Position numbers and translations under genes: made by a program. From Stenotrophomonas maltophilia (GTDB taxonomy: Bacteria; Pseudomonadota; Gammaproteobacteria; Xanthomonadales; Xanthomonadaceae): DNA of 62,528 nucleotides. The stretch lies in NCBI GenBank assembly GCA_002386405.1, contig DGIP01000042.1, positions 1-62,528 of the forward strand, read 5' to 3'. Within the stretch, counting starts at the first letter, position 1. Each line of letters opens with the position of its first letter. Below are positions 35,106 to 43,373 of the stretch, piece after piece. The notes beneath the pieces were generated by a model. That model did no database searches. It was not told the DNA's origin and was given only the letters and a program-made list of their open reading frames with translations.

Positions 35106-36050
35106 ATGGGCAAGGAAGCGCCTTACACGGTAACCATTTATGTCGCTGCTCCCGGAACGCCGCTGAAGAGCGGCGGAACCTCGGCGGCCGGGCACATGTA
35201 CCTTGCTGTTGCGCATGATGGTGAGACGCGCAGCTTTGGATTCGCGCCCGCCAGGCATGGCGCAAGCAGCGGGCCCGGCGCCGTCACAGGCCGGGATGTG
35301 GACGAGTACCAGAACCCGTTCTACTCACGAACGATGGAGATCAGCAAGGAGCAGTACGACAAGATCCTCACGTACGGAGCCAATGCCGCCAAGCATGGGT
35401 TCAACATGGAGTACAACGGCTTCTCAAACAGCTGTATCGACTTCACCTGGGGTTCGCTCAACCATGCCGGCATCCACCGGCAAACCAAATCCGGGCAGGA
35501 CCAGTCCTTCGAAGGTGCGCTCAAGCCACTTGATAACAAGCACGAAATCAAAAGCATCCCAGAGCAGATTCCTGGCAGCAAGCTCAACACCGAGCATGAA
35601 AACCCGATGCCAAAGCGGTCGCTGCTGCAGCGCATGATCTCCGAGAATGATTCGTACGAGGGCATCAGGGGCGACCCCATGCTGTCCCAGATCCGTGAGA
35701 AGGTAGCGGAACTGGACGCCGCCAATGGCCGCACCTTCGACCCCACCAGTGAGCGCGTCAGCGCAAGCCTGTATGTGCTCGCCAAGGAGAATGGGTTGTC
35801 GCGCGTGGACCACGTGATGCTCAGTGAGCGCACTCCGAACGCGAGGGCAGCGGAAAACATCTTCGTGGTGCAGGGCGAGCGCAACGACCCGGGGCATCTG
35901 CGTGCTTCCATGCCAACAGCTCTTGCGGCACAGACGCCCGTAGAAGCTTCGCTGGAGCGCGGCGAGCAGCTTGCCCAGCAGCAGCTGGTGATACAGAACG
36001 AGCAGGTACAGTCCCAGCAGCGTGAGGTCAGCGCCCGCCAGATGGGCTAA
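35106..36050 (+). CDS. XVIPCD effector 3 with possible cysteine peptidase/amidase head
   Basis: A 314-residue putative X-Tfe. The XVIPCD is residues 188-314: SERVSASLYVLAKENGLSRVDHV, NIFVVQG, DPGHLRA, TPVEASLERGE and a Gln-rich tail. The N-terminal domain is different from effectors 1 and 2: it has AAGHMYLAV with H30 and FSNSCIDFTWGSLNHAG with C110, a His-then-Cys order like permuted NlpC/P60-type amidases that cut peptidoglycan. The periplasmic lipoprotein partner fits a cell-wall target. The catalytic reading is inference; the secretion domain is clear. Confidence 0.8.
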   Translation: MGKEAPYTVTIYVAAPGTPLKSGGTSAAGHMYLAVAHDGETRSFGFAPARHGASSGPGAVTGRDVDEYQNPFYSRTMEISKEQYDKILTYGANAAKHGFNMEYNGFSNSCIDFTWGSLNHAGIHRQTKSGQDQSFEGALKPLDNKHEIKSIPEQIPGSKLNTEHENPMPKRSLLQRMISENDSYEGIRGDPMLSQIREKVAELDAANGRTFDPTSERVSASLYVLAKENGLSRVDHVMLSERTPNARAAENIFVVQGERNDPGHLRASMPTALAAQTPVEASLERGEQLAQQQLVIQNEQVQSQQREVSARQMG

Positions 36051-36187
36051 GGCGCCTGATCGCGGCGCGTGGAGAGCGGGTCTGGTGCGCGTGCATGCCA
36101 CGTCATGGTGCCGGCGGATTCGTTCACGGGGGTGGCCTGGCGGGTTGTCTATCGTCAAGGTTCATTTCGAAACACGAAGGCTCCCCC

Positions 36188-37000
36188 ATGACTGCATCCC
36201 GCGTTCGCCTGCACGTTGAAGATTCCGGTGGTACCGGCCGTCCTGTTGTTCTCATCCATGGCTGGCCGTTGTCGGCCGAATCGTGGGAGGCGCAGGTGCC
36301 TGTGCTGAAAGCCGCTGGCTATCGCGTGGTTGCCTATGATCGCCGCGGTTTTGGTCGTTCGGACAAGCCTGCTGATGGGTATGAGTACGACACGCTGGCT
36401 GATGATCTTGCCGGTGTGATCAACGACCTGGACCTGCGCGATGTCACGCTGGTGGGGTTCTCAATGGGCGGTGGTGAAGTGGCGCGCTACATCACCCGGC
36501 ATGGCGAGGAGCGGTTGCGCAGCGTGGTGTTTGCGGCGGCGGTGCCGCCGTACCTGCTGCAGACGCCTGATAACCCCGAGGGGCCGCTCACGCAGTCGAA
36601 GGCTGATCAGATGCGGCGGGATCTGGAGAGCGACCGGGATTCGTTCTTTGATGGGTTCACCACGGGATTCTTCACTGCCAAGGGCGTGCTGAAGGTCAGC
36701 GAGAAGCAGCGGCAGGAAGCGATCGCGCTGTGCAAGCAGTCGGATCAGACCGCTGCGCTGGGGTGCATGAAGGCGTTTGGGACTACCGATTTCCGTGAGG
36801 ATCTGAAGAAGGTGACTGTGCCCACGCTGGTGCTGCATGGTGACAGCGACGGGACCGTGCCGTTCGAAGGCTCTGGCAAGCGTACGCATGCTGCCATTGC
36901 CGGTAGTTCGGTGGTGGTGCTTGAGGATGCGCCGCATGGGTGCAATGCGAGTCATCCGGAGCAGTTCAATGCGGCGTTGGTGGAATTTCTGGGCCGATAA
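36188..37000 (+). CDS. Alpha/beta hydrolase (non-haem chloroperoxidase-like)
   Basis: A 270-residue alpha/beta hydrolase. Oxyanion HGWPLS (about 25-30), nucleophile GFSMGG with Ser at 92, acid HGDSDG and final His in DAPHG. The pattern LIHGWPLSAESWE...YDRRGFGRSDKP is typical of cofactor-free haloperoxidases/arylesterases. Start ATG 36188 comes before this fold; an earlier frame to 36095 has no support. No signal peptide. Actual substrate unknown. Confidence 0.85.
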   Translation: MTASRVRLHVEDSGGTGRPVVLIHGWPLSAESWEAQVPVLKAAGYRVVAYDRRGFGRSDKPADGYEYDTLADDLAGVINDLDLRDVTLVGFSMGGGEVARYITRHGEERLRSVVFAAAVPPYLLQTPDNPEGPLTQSKADQMRRDLESDRDSFFDGFTTGFFTAKGVLKVSEKQRQEAIALCKQSDQTAALGCMKAFGTTDFREDLKKVTVPTLVLHGDSDGTVPFEGSGKRTHAAIAGSSVVVLEDAPHGCNASHPEQFNAALVEFLGR

Positions 37001-37177
37001 GTGAGAAAGAGCACTACGCCGCCTTGGAAGAAGCCCAGTCCCAGGAAGGCCGGGAAAGGGCAGCCGCTGTCCGCTTCGCAGAAGGATGCGGCGCGGCAGC
37101 GGGCTGAGGAGAATGGGCGCGCTTATCCGAATCTGGTGGATAACATGTGGGCTGCCAAGTTGCCTCGGGGGGATTGA
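37001..37177 (+). CDS. 58-residue basic protein
   Basis: A small gene starting with GTG directly after the hydrolase stop (no gap). It encodes a Lys/Arg/Pro-rich N-terminus (MRKSTTPPWKKPSPRKAGKG) and a helical tail ending AYPNLVDNMWAAKLPRGD. The Y-P-N-L-V-D-N-M end looks like a small conserved Xanthomonadaceae protein. Function unknown; probably co-transcribed with the hydrolase. Confidence 0.6.
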   Translation: MRKSTTPPWKKPSPRKAGKGQPLSASQKDAARQRAEENGRAYPNLVDNMWAAKLPRGD

Positions 37178-37194
37178 GCTGGGTCGGCCCGTTC

Positions 37195-37215
37195 AGCCAC
37201 GCAGGGCGTGGCTCT
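37195..37215 (-). repeat. REP-like palindrome
   Basis: AGCCACGC / GCGTGGCT stem with AGG loop, as in the SMAG elements, but followed by CTGC instead of CTAC, a decayed head. Confidence 0.6.
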
Positions 37216-37279
37216 GCGAGGGTGATCGGCCCACGAAACGTAGGTGATTGGTCCGAAGGCGGTGGATGCCCTGCGTTAC

Positions 37280-38209
37280 TCAGCGCGGGGCATCCTTCGC
37301 GGCGCTCAGGGCCTGGTCGGCGCGCAGGAATACGGCAGTGTTGGATTCGGCGGTGGTGGTTGATGCTGCGCCGCGCAGCAGTAGGGCGCCTGCGTTCTCC
37401 TGCAGATTGCGGGCTACCTGATCGAACCTTGCCAACGTGTCGCTGGGCTCACTGCTGCCCAGCACGGCGATGAATTCGCCGCTGCCGGTGACGCGGTTGA
37501 TGCTGTCGCCGCGCGCTGCGTCCAGGCACTGCTCCAGCGCCTGGTCCAGCTGCTGCAGCTGGCGTTCCAGCGTGCGCTCGCCGAGGCGTTGGGCCAGTTC
37601 GGACAAGTTCTGTAGTTCCAGGATCACCACGGTGTAAGCACCGGCCGCGTCGGGGGCGATGGCCGCTTCTTCGGCCACGCCGTGGTCGAGGATGGCGGCC
37701 ACCTGCTGCTCGCGTTCGCGGCTGCGGCCTTCCATCAGGGTCATGGTCAGGCGGGCCAAAGCCTGCAGGGCTTCGCGCTGGGTCGGGTTCAACGCGCGCG
37801 GGTTGAGGTCCACCACGCACACGCTGCCCACGGCCGCGCCGCTTTCGGTCACCAGCGGCATGCCAGCATAGAAGCGGGCGCCGATGTCCTTGAGCACGGG
37901 GTTGTCGGCAAAGCGCGCGTCCTGGGTGAGGTCGCCTACTTCCATCAGCTGGGTGGGTTGGCGGATGGCGTGGTCGCACACGGCCACGTTGCGCTCGGTC
38001 TGGATGCCGTCCAGCCCGGTGCGGGCCTTGAACCACTGACGGTCGCGATCGATCAGGGTCACCAGCGCCATCGGGGTGCCGCAGACAGCGGCGGCGACTT
38101 TGACGATGTCGTCGTAGGCGGGTTCCGGCAGGCTGCCAACGATGTGCAGTGCATCGAGGGCGCGCTGGCGCTCGGCTTCGTCGACAGTGGCAAAGGGGCT
38201 TGGGGTCAT
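37280..38209 (-). CDS. GAF domain protein with degenerate GGDEF
   Basis: A 309-residue cytosolic protein. Residues 20-160 are a GAF sensor domain (ALVTLIDRDRQWFKARTGL, FYAGMPLV, GSVCVVD). The second half (about 190-309) has the outline of a GGDEF domain ending FLRADQALSAAKDAPR, but the active-site loop reads GSGEF (242-246), and the domain is short. It is therefore unlikely to make c-di-GMP and may bind GTP or act as a partner. Monocistronic by layout. Confidence 0.75.
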   Translation of the reverse strand: MTPSPFATVDEAERQRALDALHIVGSLPEPAYDDIVKVAAAVCGTPMALVTLIDRDRQWFKARTGLDGIQTERNVAVCDHAIRQPTQLMEVGDLTQDARFADNPVLKDIGARFYAGMPLVTESGAAVGSVCVVDLNPRALNPTQREALQALARLTMTLMEGRSREREQQVAAILDHGVAEEAAIAPDAAGAYTVVILELQNLSELAQRLGERTLERQLQQLDQALEQCLDAARGDSINRVTGSGEFIAVLGSSEPSDTLARFDQVARNLQENAGALLLRGAASTTTAESNTAVFLRADQALSAAKDAPR

Positions 38210-38324
38210 GCAGCTACCTGGAAGACGTGGACATGGCCCAAGCCTAGGTCAGCCGCCAATCGTTCAGGTTAAGCCCAGGTAGAGAGCCGCCTGCCGATTC
38301 ATGTGGGCGTGCGGTTGGTGCATT

Positions 38325-39257
38325 TCAACGCTTGACCGCGAGCACGCCATCCAGCGCCAGCTCGGCCTTGAAGCCGGCCTTCTCCAGCCGCTTGGCCACT
38401 TCACGCGGCACGTCGCGGCCACTGGTGAGCTTGTTGGGCGCGCCGGTGTAATGGAACATGCGCCCGCCCTTGCGGATCACCCGCGCCAGCTGGTCATAGA
38501 ACACCTGCGAGTACAGCTCGCCGGCAATGCCGAAGCGCGGCGGGTCATGCAGGATGGCATCCACCGAACTGCTTTCCAGTGCCTCGATCGCCTGCGATAC
38601 ATCGCCCTGGGTGAGTGACAGCCGGCCGCCGCTGCTGGGCGCATCCGGGTCGGGCGACCACGGGTTGAGCGTGCGCAGCCACAGCACATCCGGATTCTTC
38701 TCGAACGACTGGATGCGGGTCACCCCGGCTTCCAGGCAGCAGGCGGCGAAGTAGCCCAGCCCGCCGCAGGTATCGAGCACGGTCTTGCCGGCCGGGGCCA
38801 CCAGCGCCACCTTGCGGCGCGCATCTTCAAAGGGCGACACCTGCGCGCTGGGCAGCATCTTGATGCCGTCGATCTCGAAGGTGGGCGCGTCCCACTCAGT
38901 GGGCACCAGCTTGATCAGCGCCGAGCCGAACCGGGAAACCGCCAGGAACTCCTCGCCATCCCAGTAGTACAGGGTGCGGTCCTTGGTCTTGCCCGGGTAA
39001 GCATAGGTTTCACCCTTCCACTGCCAGCTTTCCGCGCCCAGCGTGGCCGTGCCGGTGGAGCGTGCCAGATCGAGCGAGCCGGTCCACTCGGTAGCACCTG
39101 CATCGCGGGCGCGGACCAGGGCTTCGGCGAGGGGGCGGGTGAGCAGGGGGCCGGTGTAATGGGTCACGGGATCAATGCGGACCGCGCTGCAGGGCAGCCG
39201 GCCGACGGGCAGGAAGGGGTGGGCATCGTAACCGAGATGGCCGCCGGGCTGGTTCAC
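38325..39257 (-). CDS. Class I SAM-dependent methyltransferase (spermidine synthase-like)
   Basis: A 310-residue protein. Motif I VLDTCGGLGYFAACCLEAG (about 160-178) binds SAM, and HDPPRFG is a motif IV-like segment. It resembles the spermine/spermidine synthase-like methyltransferases found widely in bacteria; the substrate is not known. The N-terminal 100 residues look like an additional beta-rich domain (WQWKGETYAYPGKTKDRTLYYW). The start is uncertain: the GTG at 39257 is the longest, later starts are possible. Confidence 0.7.
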   Translation of the reverse strand: MNQPGGHLGYDAHPFLPVGRLPCSAVRIDPVTHYTGPLLTRPLAEALVRARDAGATEWTGSLDLARSTGTATLGAESWQWKGETYAYPGKTKDRTLYYWDGEEFLAVSRFGSALIKLVPTEWDAPTFEIDGIKMLPSAQVSPFEDARRKVALVAPAGKTVLDTCGGLGYFAACCLEAGVTRIQSFEKNPDVLWLRTLNPWSPDPDAPSSGGRLSLTQGDVSQAIEALESSSVDAILHDPPRFGIAGELYSQVFYDQLARVIRKGGRMFHYTGAPNKLTSGRDVPREVAKRLEKAGFKAELALDGVLAVKR

Positions 39258-39276
39258 GCAGGTCTAGAATGCCGCC

Positions 39277-40098
39277 ATGACTCCTTCGATCCGTGCCACG
39301 TTGCGCCTGTTTGCCGGCATACCCGCGTTGCTGCTGGTGGCGTGCGCCGTGCCCGGCAGTGGGCCGCCACCGACTGCGATAGACAACGTGCGCTCGGTGG
39401 AGATCCAGTACCAGTACAGCGGCTGGAGCCGCGCCGACGAAGTGCACCGGCTGCAGCGCAGCGGTGGCCAACGTGCGTTTACCCGTACCTCGAAGGTGGA
39501 AACGGCCGAGGGTGTGGAAACCACGCAGGCCACGGTGCCGGCGCAGCGGGTGGGAGAACTGGTGTGGGCGCTGTCGGCGCCACCCTGGCCGCGCGAGCGG
39601 GCGGTGCAGGTAGTGGCACGCCGGGTGCCGGCGGCGTGGATGATGGAGAACGCGTTGATCTCCGCACGCGGCAACGTGCCCGGCTGTGACACGGAAGAGG
39701 AGATCCGCAACCGCATGTTTTCGCATCTGGGTGGCGCTGCGTTGCGTACCCAGTTGGATGCTTACTACGAAGGGATGCCGTGGACCGACGATTACCCCGA
39801 GATGCGGGTGGTGATCTCGTTCCGCAACGCGCCTGACCGGGTGATCTCGTCGAAATCGCAGGCGTTGCTCATGCTGCCATGGACGCTGGGCGAGCTGCCT
39901 GTGCCGGGACCCGCGAACGCGGGCCCGCACAGCTGGTCGGTGCCTGTCAGTGATGCGCTGCGCCGGCTGCTGCCGACCACCTCGCAGGCTGCCCAGCGGT
40001 TGGCGATGGACGCCGACATCCATCTTGCGTCGAGGGTGGCTGCTGCGGCGGAGCAGGAGTGTGTGGAGGAGCTGGGTGGCGCGCGCGCTACGCCCTGA
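39277..40098 (+). CDS. Putative lipoprotein of unknown function
   Basis: A 273-residue protein with an N-terminal lipoprotein signal: RLFAGIPALLLVAC places the lipidated Cys at residue 23. The mature protein starts AVPGSGPPPTAIDNVRSVEIQYQYSGWSRADEV and has no known domain. It diverges from the methyltransferase gene, 19 bases apart. Codon use is that of core genes. Probably an envelope protein. Confidence 0.7.
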   Translation: MTPSIRATLRLFAGIPALLLVACAVPGSGPPPTAIDNVRSVEIQYQYSGWSRADEVHRLQRSGGQRAFTRTSKVETAEGVETTQATVPAQRVGELVWALSAPPWPRERAVQVVARRVPAAWMMENALISARGNVPGCDTEEEIRNRMFSHLGGAALRTQLDAYYEGMPWTDDYPEMRVVISFRNAPDRVISSKSQALLMLPWTLGELPVPGPANAGPHSWSVPVSDALRRLLPTTSQAAQRLAMDADIHLASRVAAAAEQECVEELGGARATP

Positions 40099-40195
40099 GC
40101 ATGCACCAGCCTGACGCTTGGTCAGGTGTCACGCCGACACGGCTGCACGCACTGAACTGATCGTTCGCGCTCGCGCAGATTTGCACACTGCGCGC

Positions 40196-40681
40196 ATGGC
40201 TACTGAACACCTCTCCTGGCAACCCGGCAGCGCGTACTTCTTCAGCGCGCATCTTCGTGATCGCTACAGCCGCCTGCTGGTGGAGCACGCGCAGGTACTG
40301 CGGCTTGCATTCCGGGTAGCGCAGCAGGCGCGGCCGTTCCGGATCAATGCCATCGTGGTGCTGCCCGATCATCTGCACGGGGTGTGGACCTTGCCGGATG
40401 GGGACGAAGATGGGCACCGGCGATGGCTGCAGATCCAGGCGGTGTTCGACCGCCAGCTGCCGGGCCATCCACCCCGCGCGATGGTGCGCCGTGACCGCAC
40501 GGTTCGTCCGCTCTGGCACACCGACTTCCGCGAACAACGACTGGTCGACGCCGAGGACGTGCAGCGCCACATCGCCTACGTGCACAGCTATCCGGTCCAG
40601 CACGGGCTGGTCCGCGAGGCCTGCGAGTGGCCCTACAGCTCCATCCACCGCCGCTGCGCCAGGGAGGGCGGGCCATGCTGA
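40196..40681 (+). CDS. REP-associated tyrosine transposase (RAYT)
   Basis: A 161-residue Y1/HUH transposase of the RAYT class: FRINAIVVLPDHLHGVWTLPDGD with the metal-binding HLH at 59-61, and HIAYVHSYPVQHGL with candidate nucleophile Tyr at 128, ending EWPYSSIHRRC. RAYTs are domesticated single-copy relatives of IS200/IS605 that mobilise REP/REPIN palindromes. The start ATG 40196 comes just before the conserved YFFSAHLRDRYS. The many GTAG palindromes in this window are its likely substrates. No terminal inverted repeats or direct repeats of a full insertion sequence were found. Confidence 0.85.
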   Translation: MATEHLSWQPGSAYFFSAHLRDRYSRLLVEHAQVLRLAFRVAQQARPFRINAIVVLPDHLHGVWTLPDGDEDGHRRWLQIQAVFDRQLPGHPPRAMVRRDRTVRPLWHTDFREQRLVDAEDVQRHIAYVHSYPVQHGLVREACEWPYSSIHRRCAREGGPC

Positions 40682-41022
40682 AGTACGGGCGGGCCGTGCC
40701 GCGCGGCGTGCGCTGGATGGTGGGCGGGCGACTCGGATGGCTGGCGCGCCCTGTGCGCGGGGATTCGCGCCGCCGTATACCGCTACCGGGTGTGGCCCTG
40801 CGGCGAGGGCGGACGTGGCGTTGGGCGGTTGCGCCGGTGCAGGCAGGCTCCACTGCCTGCGCGGGCCGGCCGTACAGGGGAGCGGGAGCACGGCGGCACA
40901 TGCGCCGCTACGTGCGGACGTCACACCGGGGTTTGGTGCGGTGGGGATCCGCACCGACGAGGAAACCCCGGCGGCAACTGCATATCCGAGGTTCGCCGCA
41001 GGGCGGCGCCTTGGGTGAGGCG
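40682..41022. other. 341-base gene-free region after the transposase
   Basis: It holds two hairpins but no gene. One is GCAGGCAG / CTGCCTGC (40839-40846, 40853-40860). The other is GCGGC / GCCGC followed by TAC (40893-40911), which on the minus strand starts GTAGC like a REP and may be the transposase's own substrate. Long overlapping frames here have Arg-rich, non-protein-like content. Confidence 0.5.
40893..40911 (-). repeat. REP-like hairpin next to the transposase gene
   Basis: Minus-strand GTAGCGGC...GCCGC, a GTAG head with a 5-bp stem; smaller than the other REP copies. Confidence 0.4.
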
Positions 41023-41448
41023 CTAGGGGCAGGTCACCTGGAACACCGGGCCGGCACCGATCAGGACCAGCGCCATGTAGTCGCTGTCCTTGTCCTTGCC
41101 CTTGAGGGTGGCGCCGGGATTGAAGTGGAAGATGCCGAAGCCGCCCGTGGGGCGCACCAGCGCCTTGTCGATCTGGTCGGCGTCATCCTTGAAGAAGCGG
41201 GCGATATCGGCGCGCGAGGAGAGCTGCAGCGGCGTGGTGTCGCGCTGCCATTGCTCGTCGCGGTTGAAGGAGACGAAGTACTGCCCCTGCTGTTGTTCGA
41301 TGCGGAATTCGGCCGGCTTGCGGGGGTGGGTGGCGAAGCAGCCCAGCAGCGGGTCGGAAGAGAACACACCGGCGGCGTTGTCACGGTCTCGGCAGGCTGA
41401 GAGCAGCAACAGGCTGGGCAGCAGAAGCAGGAACGGCGATGTGCGCAT
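41023..41448 (-). CDS. Small lipoprotein of unknown function
   Basis: A 141-residue lipoprotein: MRTSPFLLLLPSLLLLSAC (lipidated Cys19), mature start RDRDNAAGVF. It has a short GCFATHPRKPAEFRI segment and a C-terminal FHFNPGATLKGKDKDSDYMAL region. No family recognised. ATG 41448 is chosen for the signal peptide; longer frames upstream lack it. Confidence 0.7.
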   Translation of the reverse strand: MRTSPFLLLLPSLLLLSACRDRDNAAGVFSSDPLLGCFATHPRKPAEFRIEQQQGQYFVSFNRDEQWQRDTTPLQLSSRADIARFFKDDADQIDKALVRPTGGFGIFHFNPGATLKGKDKDSDYMALVLIGAGPVFQVTCP

Positions 41449-41560
41449 GGCGGATCCCCCCCCAGGGACAGGTTCACGGTCATCGTGAGCCTTTGCCTGC
41501 GCAGGCGGTGTGTACGCGCTGCGTTGGGTGTACGGTTGGGGAGACCTACGGAGCAAGTAC

Positions 41561-41896
41561 ATGTCACAACCCACTTCCCAACCGCTGCACAACCGTGTCG
41601 ATTCCCCTGGTGCAGGCCAACGGTGGCCGCTGCTTGGCACCGCCAGCTGGCTGGTGGCGCCCGCGATCCTCGCGGCGGCCTACGCCGTGGCGCAGGCATC
41701 ACCTGAGATGGGGCGGCTGCTGGTCGGAAGCGCCGCGGTGGCGGTGGGTGTGCTGGCGTCGTCGGTACTGGGCCTGCTGCTGACCATCGGCTCGCGCGTA
41801 CGCCGCGAGCGCTGGCCATGGGTGGGCATTGTGGGCGCGGTCATCAGCGCGCTGCCGCTGTTGTTGTTCCTCGCAGGAATGCTATTCCGCCTGTAG
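41561..41896 (+). CDS. Small inner-membrane protein
   Basis: A 111-residue protein with three hydrophobic segments (WLVAPAILAAAYAV, LLVGSAAVAVGVLASSVLGLLL, WVGIVGAVISALPLLLFLAGMLF). The N-terminus is polar. Start ATG 41561 has GGAGC upstream. Divergent from the lipoprotein gene. Its stop codon overlaps the GTAG head of a REP element. Function unknown. Confidence 0.65.
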   Translation: MSQPTSQPLHNRVDSPGAGQRWPLLGTASWLVAPAILAAAYAVAQASPEMGRLLVGSAAVAVGVLASSVLGLLLTIGSRVRRERWPWVGIVGAVISALPLLLFLAGMLFRL

Positions 41897-41917
41897 AGCC
41901 AGGCCCTGCCTGGCTGC
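41893..41917 (+). repeat. SMAG-like REP element
   Basis: GTAG head and stem AGCCAGGC / GCCTGGCT. Forms an inverted pair with 41949-41971. Confidence 0.75.
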
Positions 41918-41948
41918 CCTCCACCCGGCGCACGTGCAACTGGCAGCC

Positions 41949-41971
41949 AGCCACGCAGGTCGTGGCTCTAC
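41949..41971 (-). repeat. SMAG-like REP element
   Basis: AGCCACG / CGTGGCT stem followed by CTAC, inverted relative to 41893-41917. Confidence 0.75.
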
Positions 41972-42127
41972 AGGGTTGGAGGAGAGCGCTGATCGGGCAT
42001 ACCAATCGGCAGTTGGATTGCAATTGATAAATTGAATCGTTGGGGTCTGATTGAGAGAGGTCGGGCACAGATCGTGTGATTGAACCAAGCGAACCTAGCG
42101 ACTCCAATCACTGCAGGTTGTTGCCCA

Positions 42128-42823
42128 ATGATGAAAAGCGTCTCCTTGATGATCGCGTTGGTCGTCCCGTTATCTGTGCACGCAAAAGATCAACCAAAAT
42201 TTCAGGACAGAGTAGAGTTTGATGATGGCAGAAGGGTCGTTGTACGAAGCGCACTTTGGCCCGATTCAAAAAGGAACATGGTGAGGATCGAGCAGCGATT
42301 TCAGGTCAACGCTGATGGAAACCTTCGATACGAGTTTGAAGAACAGGATGAAAGGACGAAGGGCTACCACCGGGCTTACTGTGCAGAGTCCGGCTTGGAT
42401 CCATTCGTTGACGGCGAGGTGACGTTCACCCCGGAAGCCGCCGGATGGCACTGCAGTAAAGTCGAGCTGCATGAAGAGCAGTCACCGCATTCTGGAGCTC
42501 GGGCTCCGACCGCCGGGCAATACCGGAGCGTAGATTATGTAACGGCGCGGGCGCCGTCAGGGAGCACTCAAGCTGGAGTGAATTTCCCCGCAGTTGGTTA
42601 CATCAGCTTTCAAAGCAGCCAAGCGGGGTCGCTGCAGGGGAGCGTTCACGTTGACTACCGCTGTAGAACCTACATATCCAGGCACTACTACGCGCCGTTT
42701 TCTGGAAACCATCAGGCGGGCGTAAGCTGCCTTGCACACGATTCACGATTCCTGACCACAGGCATGGAGGGTTGCATACCCCGACTTTGTGGGAGCGACC
42801 GCGGGACAATCTCTGTCAGGTAA
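42128..42823 (+). CDS. Secreted protein of unknown function, low GC
   Basis: A 231-residue protein with a Sec signal peptide (MMKSVSLMIALVVPLSVHA, cleavage before KDQ). The mature part is hydrophilic, beta-rich and holds six or more cysteines (CAESGL, WHCSKVEL, DYRCRTY, VSCLAHD, GCIPRLC), which would form disulfides in the periplasm. No family recognised. Its AT content is higher than that of all near neighbours. REP pairs lie on both sides (41893-41971 and 42842-42919). Start could also be the second Met at 42131. Confidence 0.65.
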   Translation: MMKSVSLMIALVVPLSVHAKDQPKFQDRVEFDDGRRVVVRSALWPDSKRNMVRIEQRFQVNADGNLRYEFEEQDERTKGYHRAYCAESGLDPFVDGEVTFTPEAAGWHCSKVELHEEQSPHSGARAPTAGQYRSVDYVTARAPSGSTQAGVNFPAVGYISFQSSQAGSLQGSVHVDYRCRTYISRHYYAPFSGNHQAGVSCLAHDSRFLTTGMEGCIPRLCGSDRGTISVR

Positions 42824-42841
42824 TAGCAGGTACAACCAGGG

Positions 42842-42865
42842 GTAGAGCCAGGCCCTGCCTGGCTC
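42842..42865 (+). repeat. SMAG-like REP element
   Basis: GTAG head and stem AGCCAGGC / GCCTGGCT. Inverted partner at 42897-42919. Confidence 0.75.
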
Positions 42866-42896
42866 GCCCTTCGTCCGGTGCGCGTGGGCGGACGCC

Positions 42897-42919
42897 AGCC
42901 ACGCAGGGCGTGGCTCTAC
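42897..42919 (-). repeat. SMAG-like REP element
   Basis: AGCCACGC / GCGTGGCT stem followed by CTAC. Confidence 0.75.
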
Positions 42920-42932
42920 GGTGTGTGGTGCG

Positions 42933-43304
42933 TCAATGACGATGGCGGCGCCAGGCGTTCCAGATGTGGGTGCTGGCGAGGAGCAGGCTGCCGGCTACCG
43001 TCATGGGGGTTTCGGCGTCGTGGCTCGGCCACCCGGCTGCGCCCGCCAGAAGCAAAAGCAGACCGGCGGTTGCACTGATGATCGCCACGGCCGGCAGCGG
43101 CTGCTGGCGGTGGGCGCGCCATAGCGCAAAGCCCGTGGTCGGGGCGGCGATGGCCACGAACACGATGTGTACCCACTCCGCTTCGGCCCAAACGCCCAGC
43201 AGCGGCAGGGCGGCGGCGAGCAGCGGCAGGGCCAGGCAGTGCAGCAGGCACAGGCTGGAAAGGGCGATGGCGCCGGCGTCGAGCAGGGCGTTGGTGGTCT
43301 TCAT
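42933..43304 (-). CDS. MerC-domain membrane protein
   Basis: A 123-residue inner-membrane protein with four hydrophobic segments and the MerC pattern SSLCLLHCLALPLL, whose two cysteines bind soft metals. MerC proteins carry mercury in resistance operons, but stand-alone MerC-domain proteins near zinc genes are common in gammaproteobacteria. It is divergent from a COG0523 GTPase with a Zur-type palindrome between them, so a role in zinc uptake or handling is more likely than mercury resistance. Confidence 0.8.
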   Translation of the reverse strand: MKTTNALLDAGAIALSSLCLLHCLALPLLAAALPLLGVWAEAEWVHIVFVAIAAPTTGFALWRAHRQQPLPAVAIISATAGLLLLLAGAAGWPSHDAETPMTVAGSLLLASTHIWNAWRRHRH

Positions 43305-43328
43305 GGGGGAAGGGGTCTGGAACGATGG

Positions 43329-43345
43329 ATGTTATATAGTAACAT
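43329..43345. promoter_or_regulatory. Zur box
   Basis: ATGTTA TATAG TAACAT, a palindrome with the ATGTTAT-type half-site of gammaproteobacterial Zur boxes. It lies midway in the 69-base divergent region between the MerC and GTPase genes, where one repressor could control both. Confidence 0.75.
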
Positions 43346-43373
43346 TTAAGTCCACTTCCAAGCTTTCGCCACC

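Noticed and set aside
20326..36050. Type IV secretion machine genes
   Set aside because: No VirB or VirD4 gene is present; only effectors and immunity candidates lie here.
40196..40681. Complete IS200/IS605 insertion sequence
   Set aside because: Single-copy RAYT features and no TnpB or flanking left/right end pair; treated as a domesticated transposase.
40627..41400. 257-codon frame after the transposase
   Set aside because: Arg/Gly-rich reading of a hairpin-containing gap and of the antisense of a lipoprotein gene.
42933..43304. Mercury-resistance operon
   Set aside because: Only a MerC-domain gene; no merA, merT, merP or merR, and the adjacent palindrome fits Zur.
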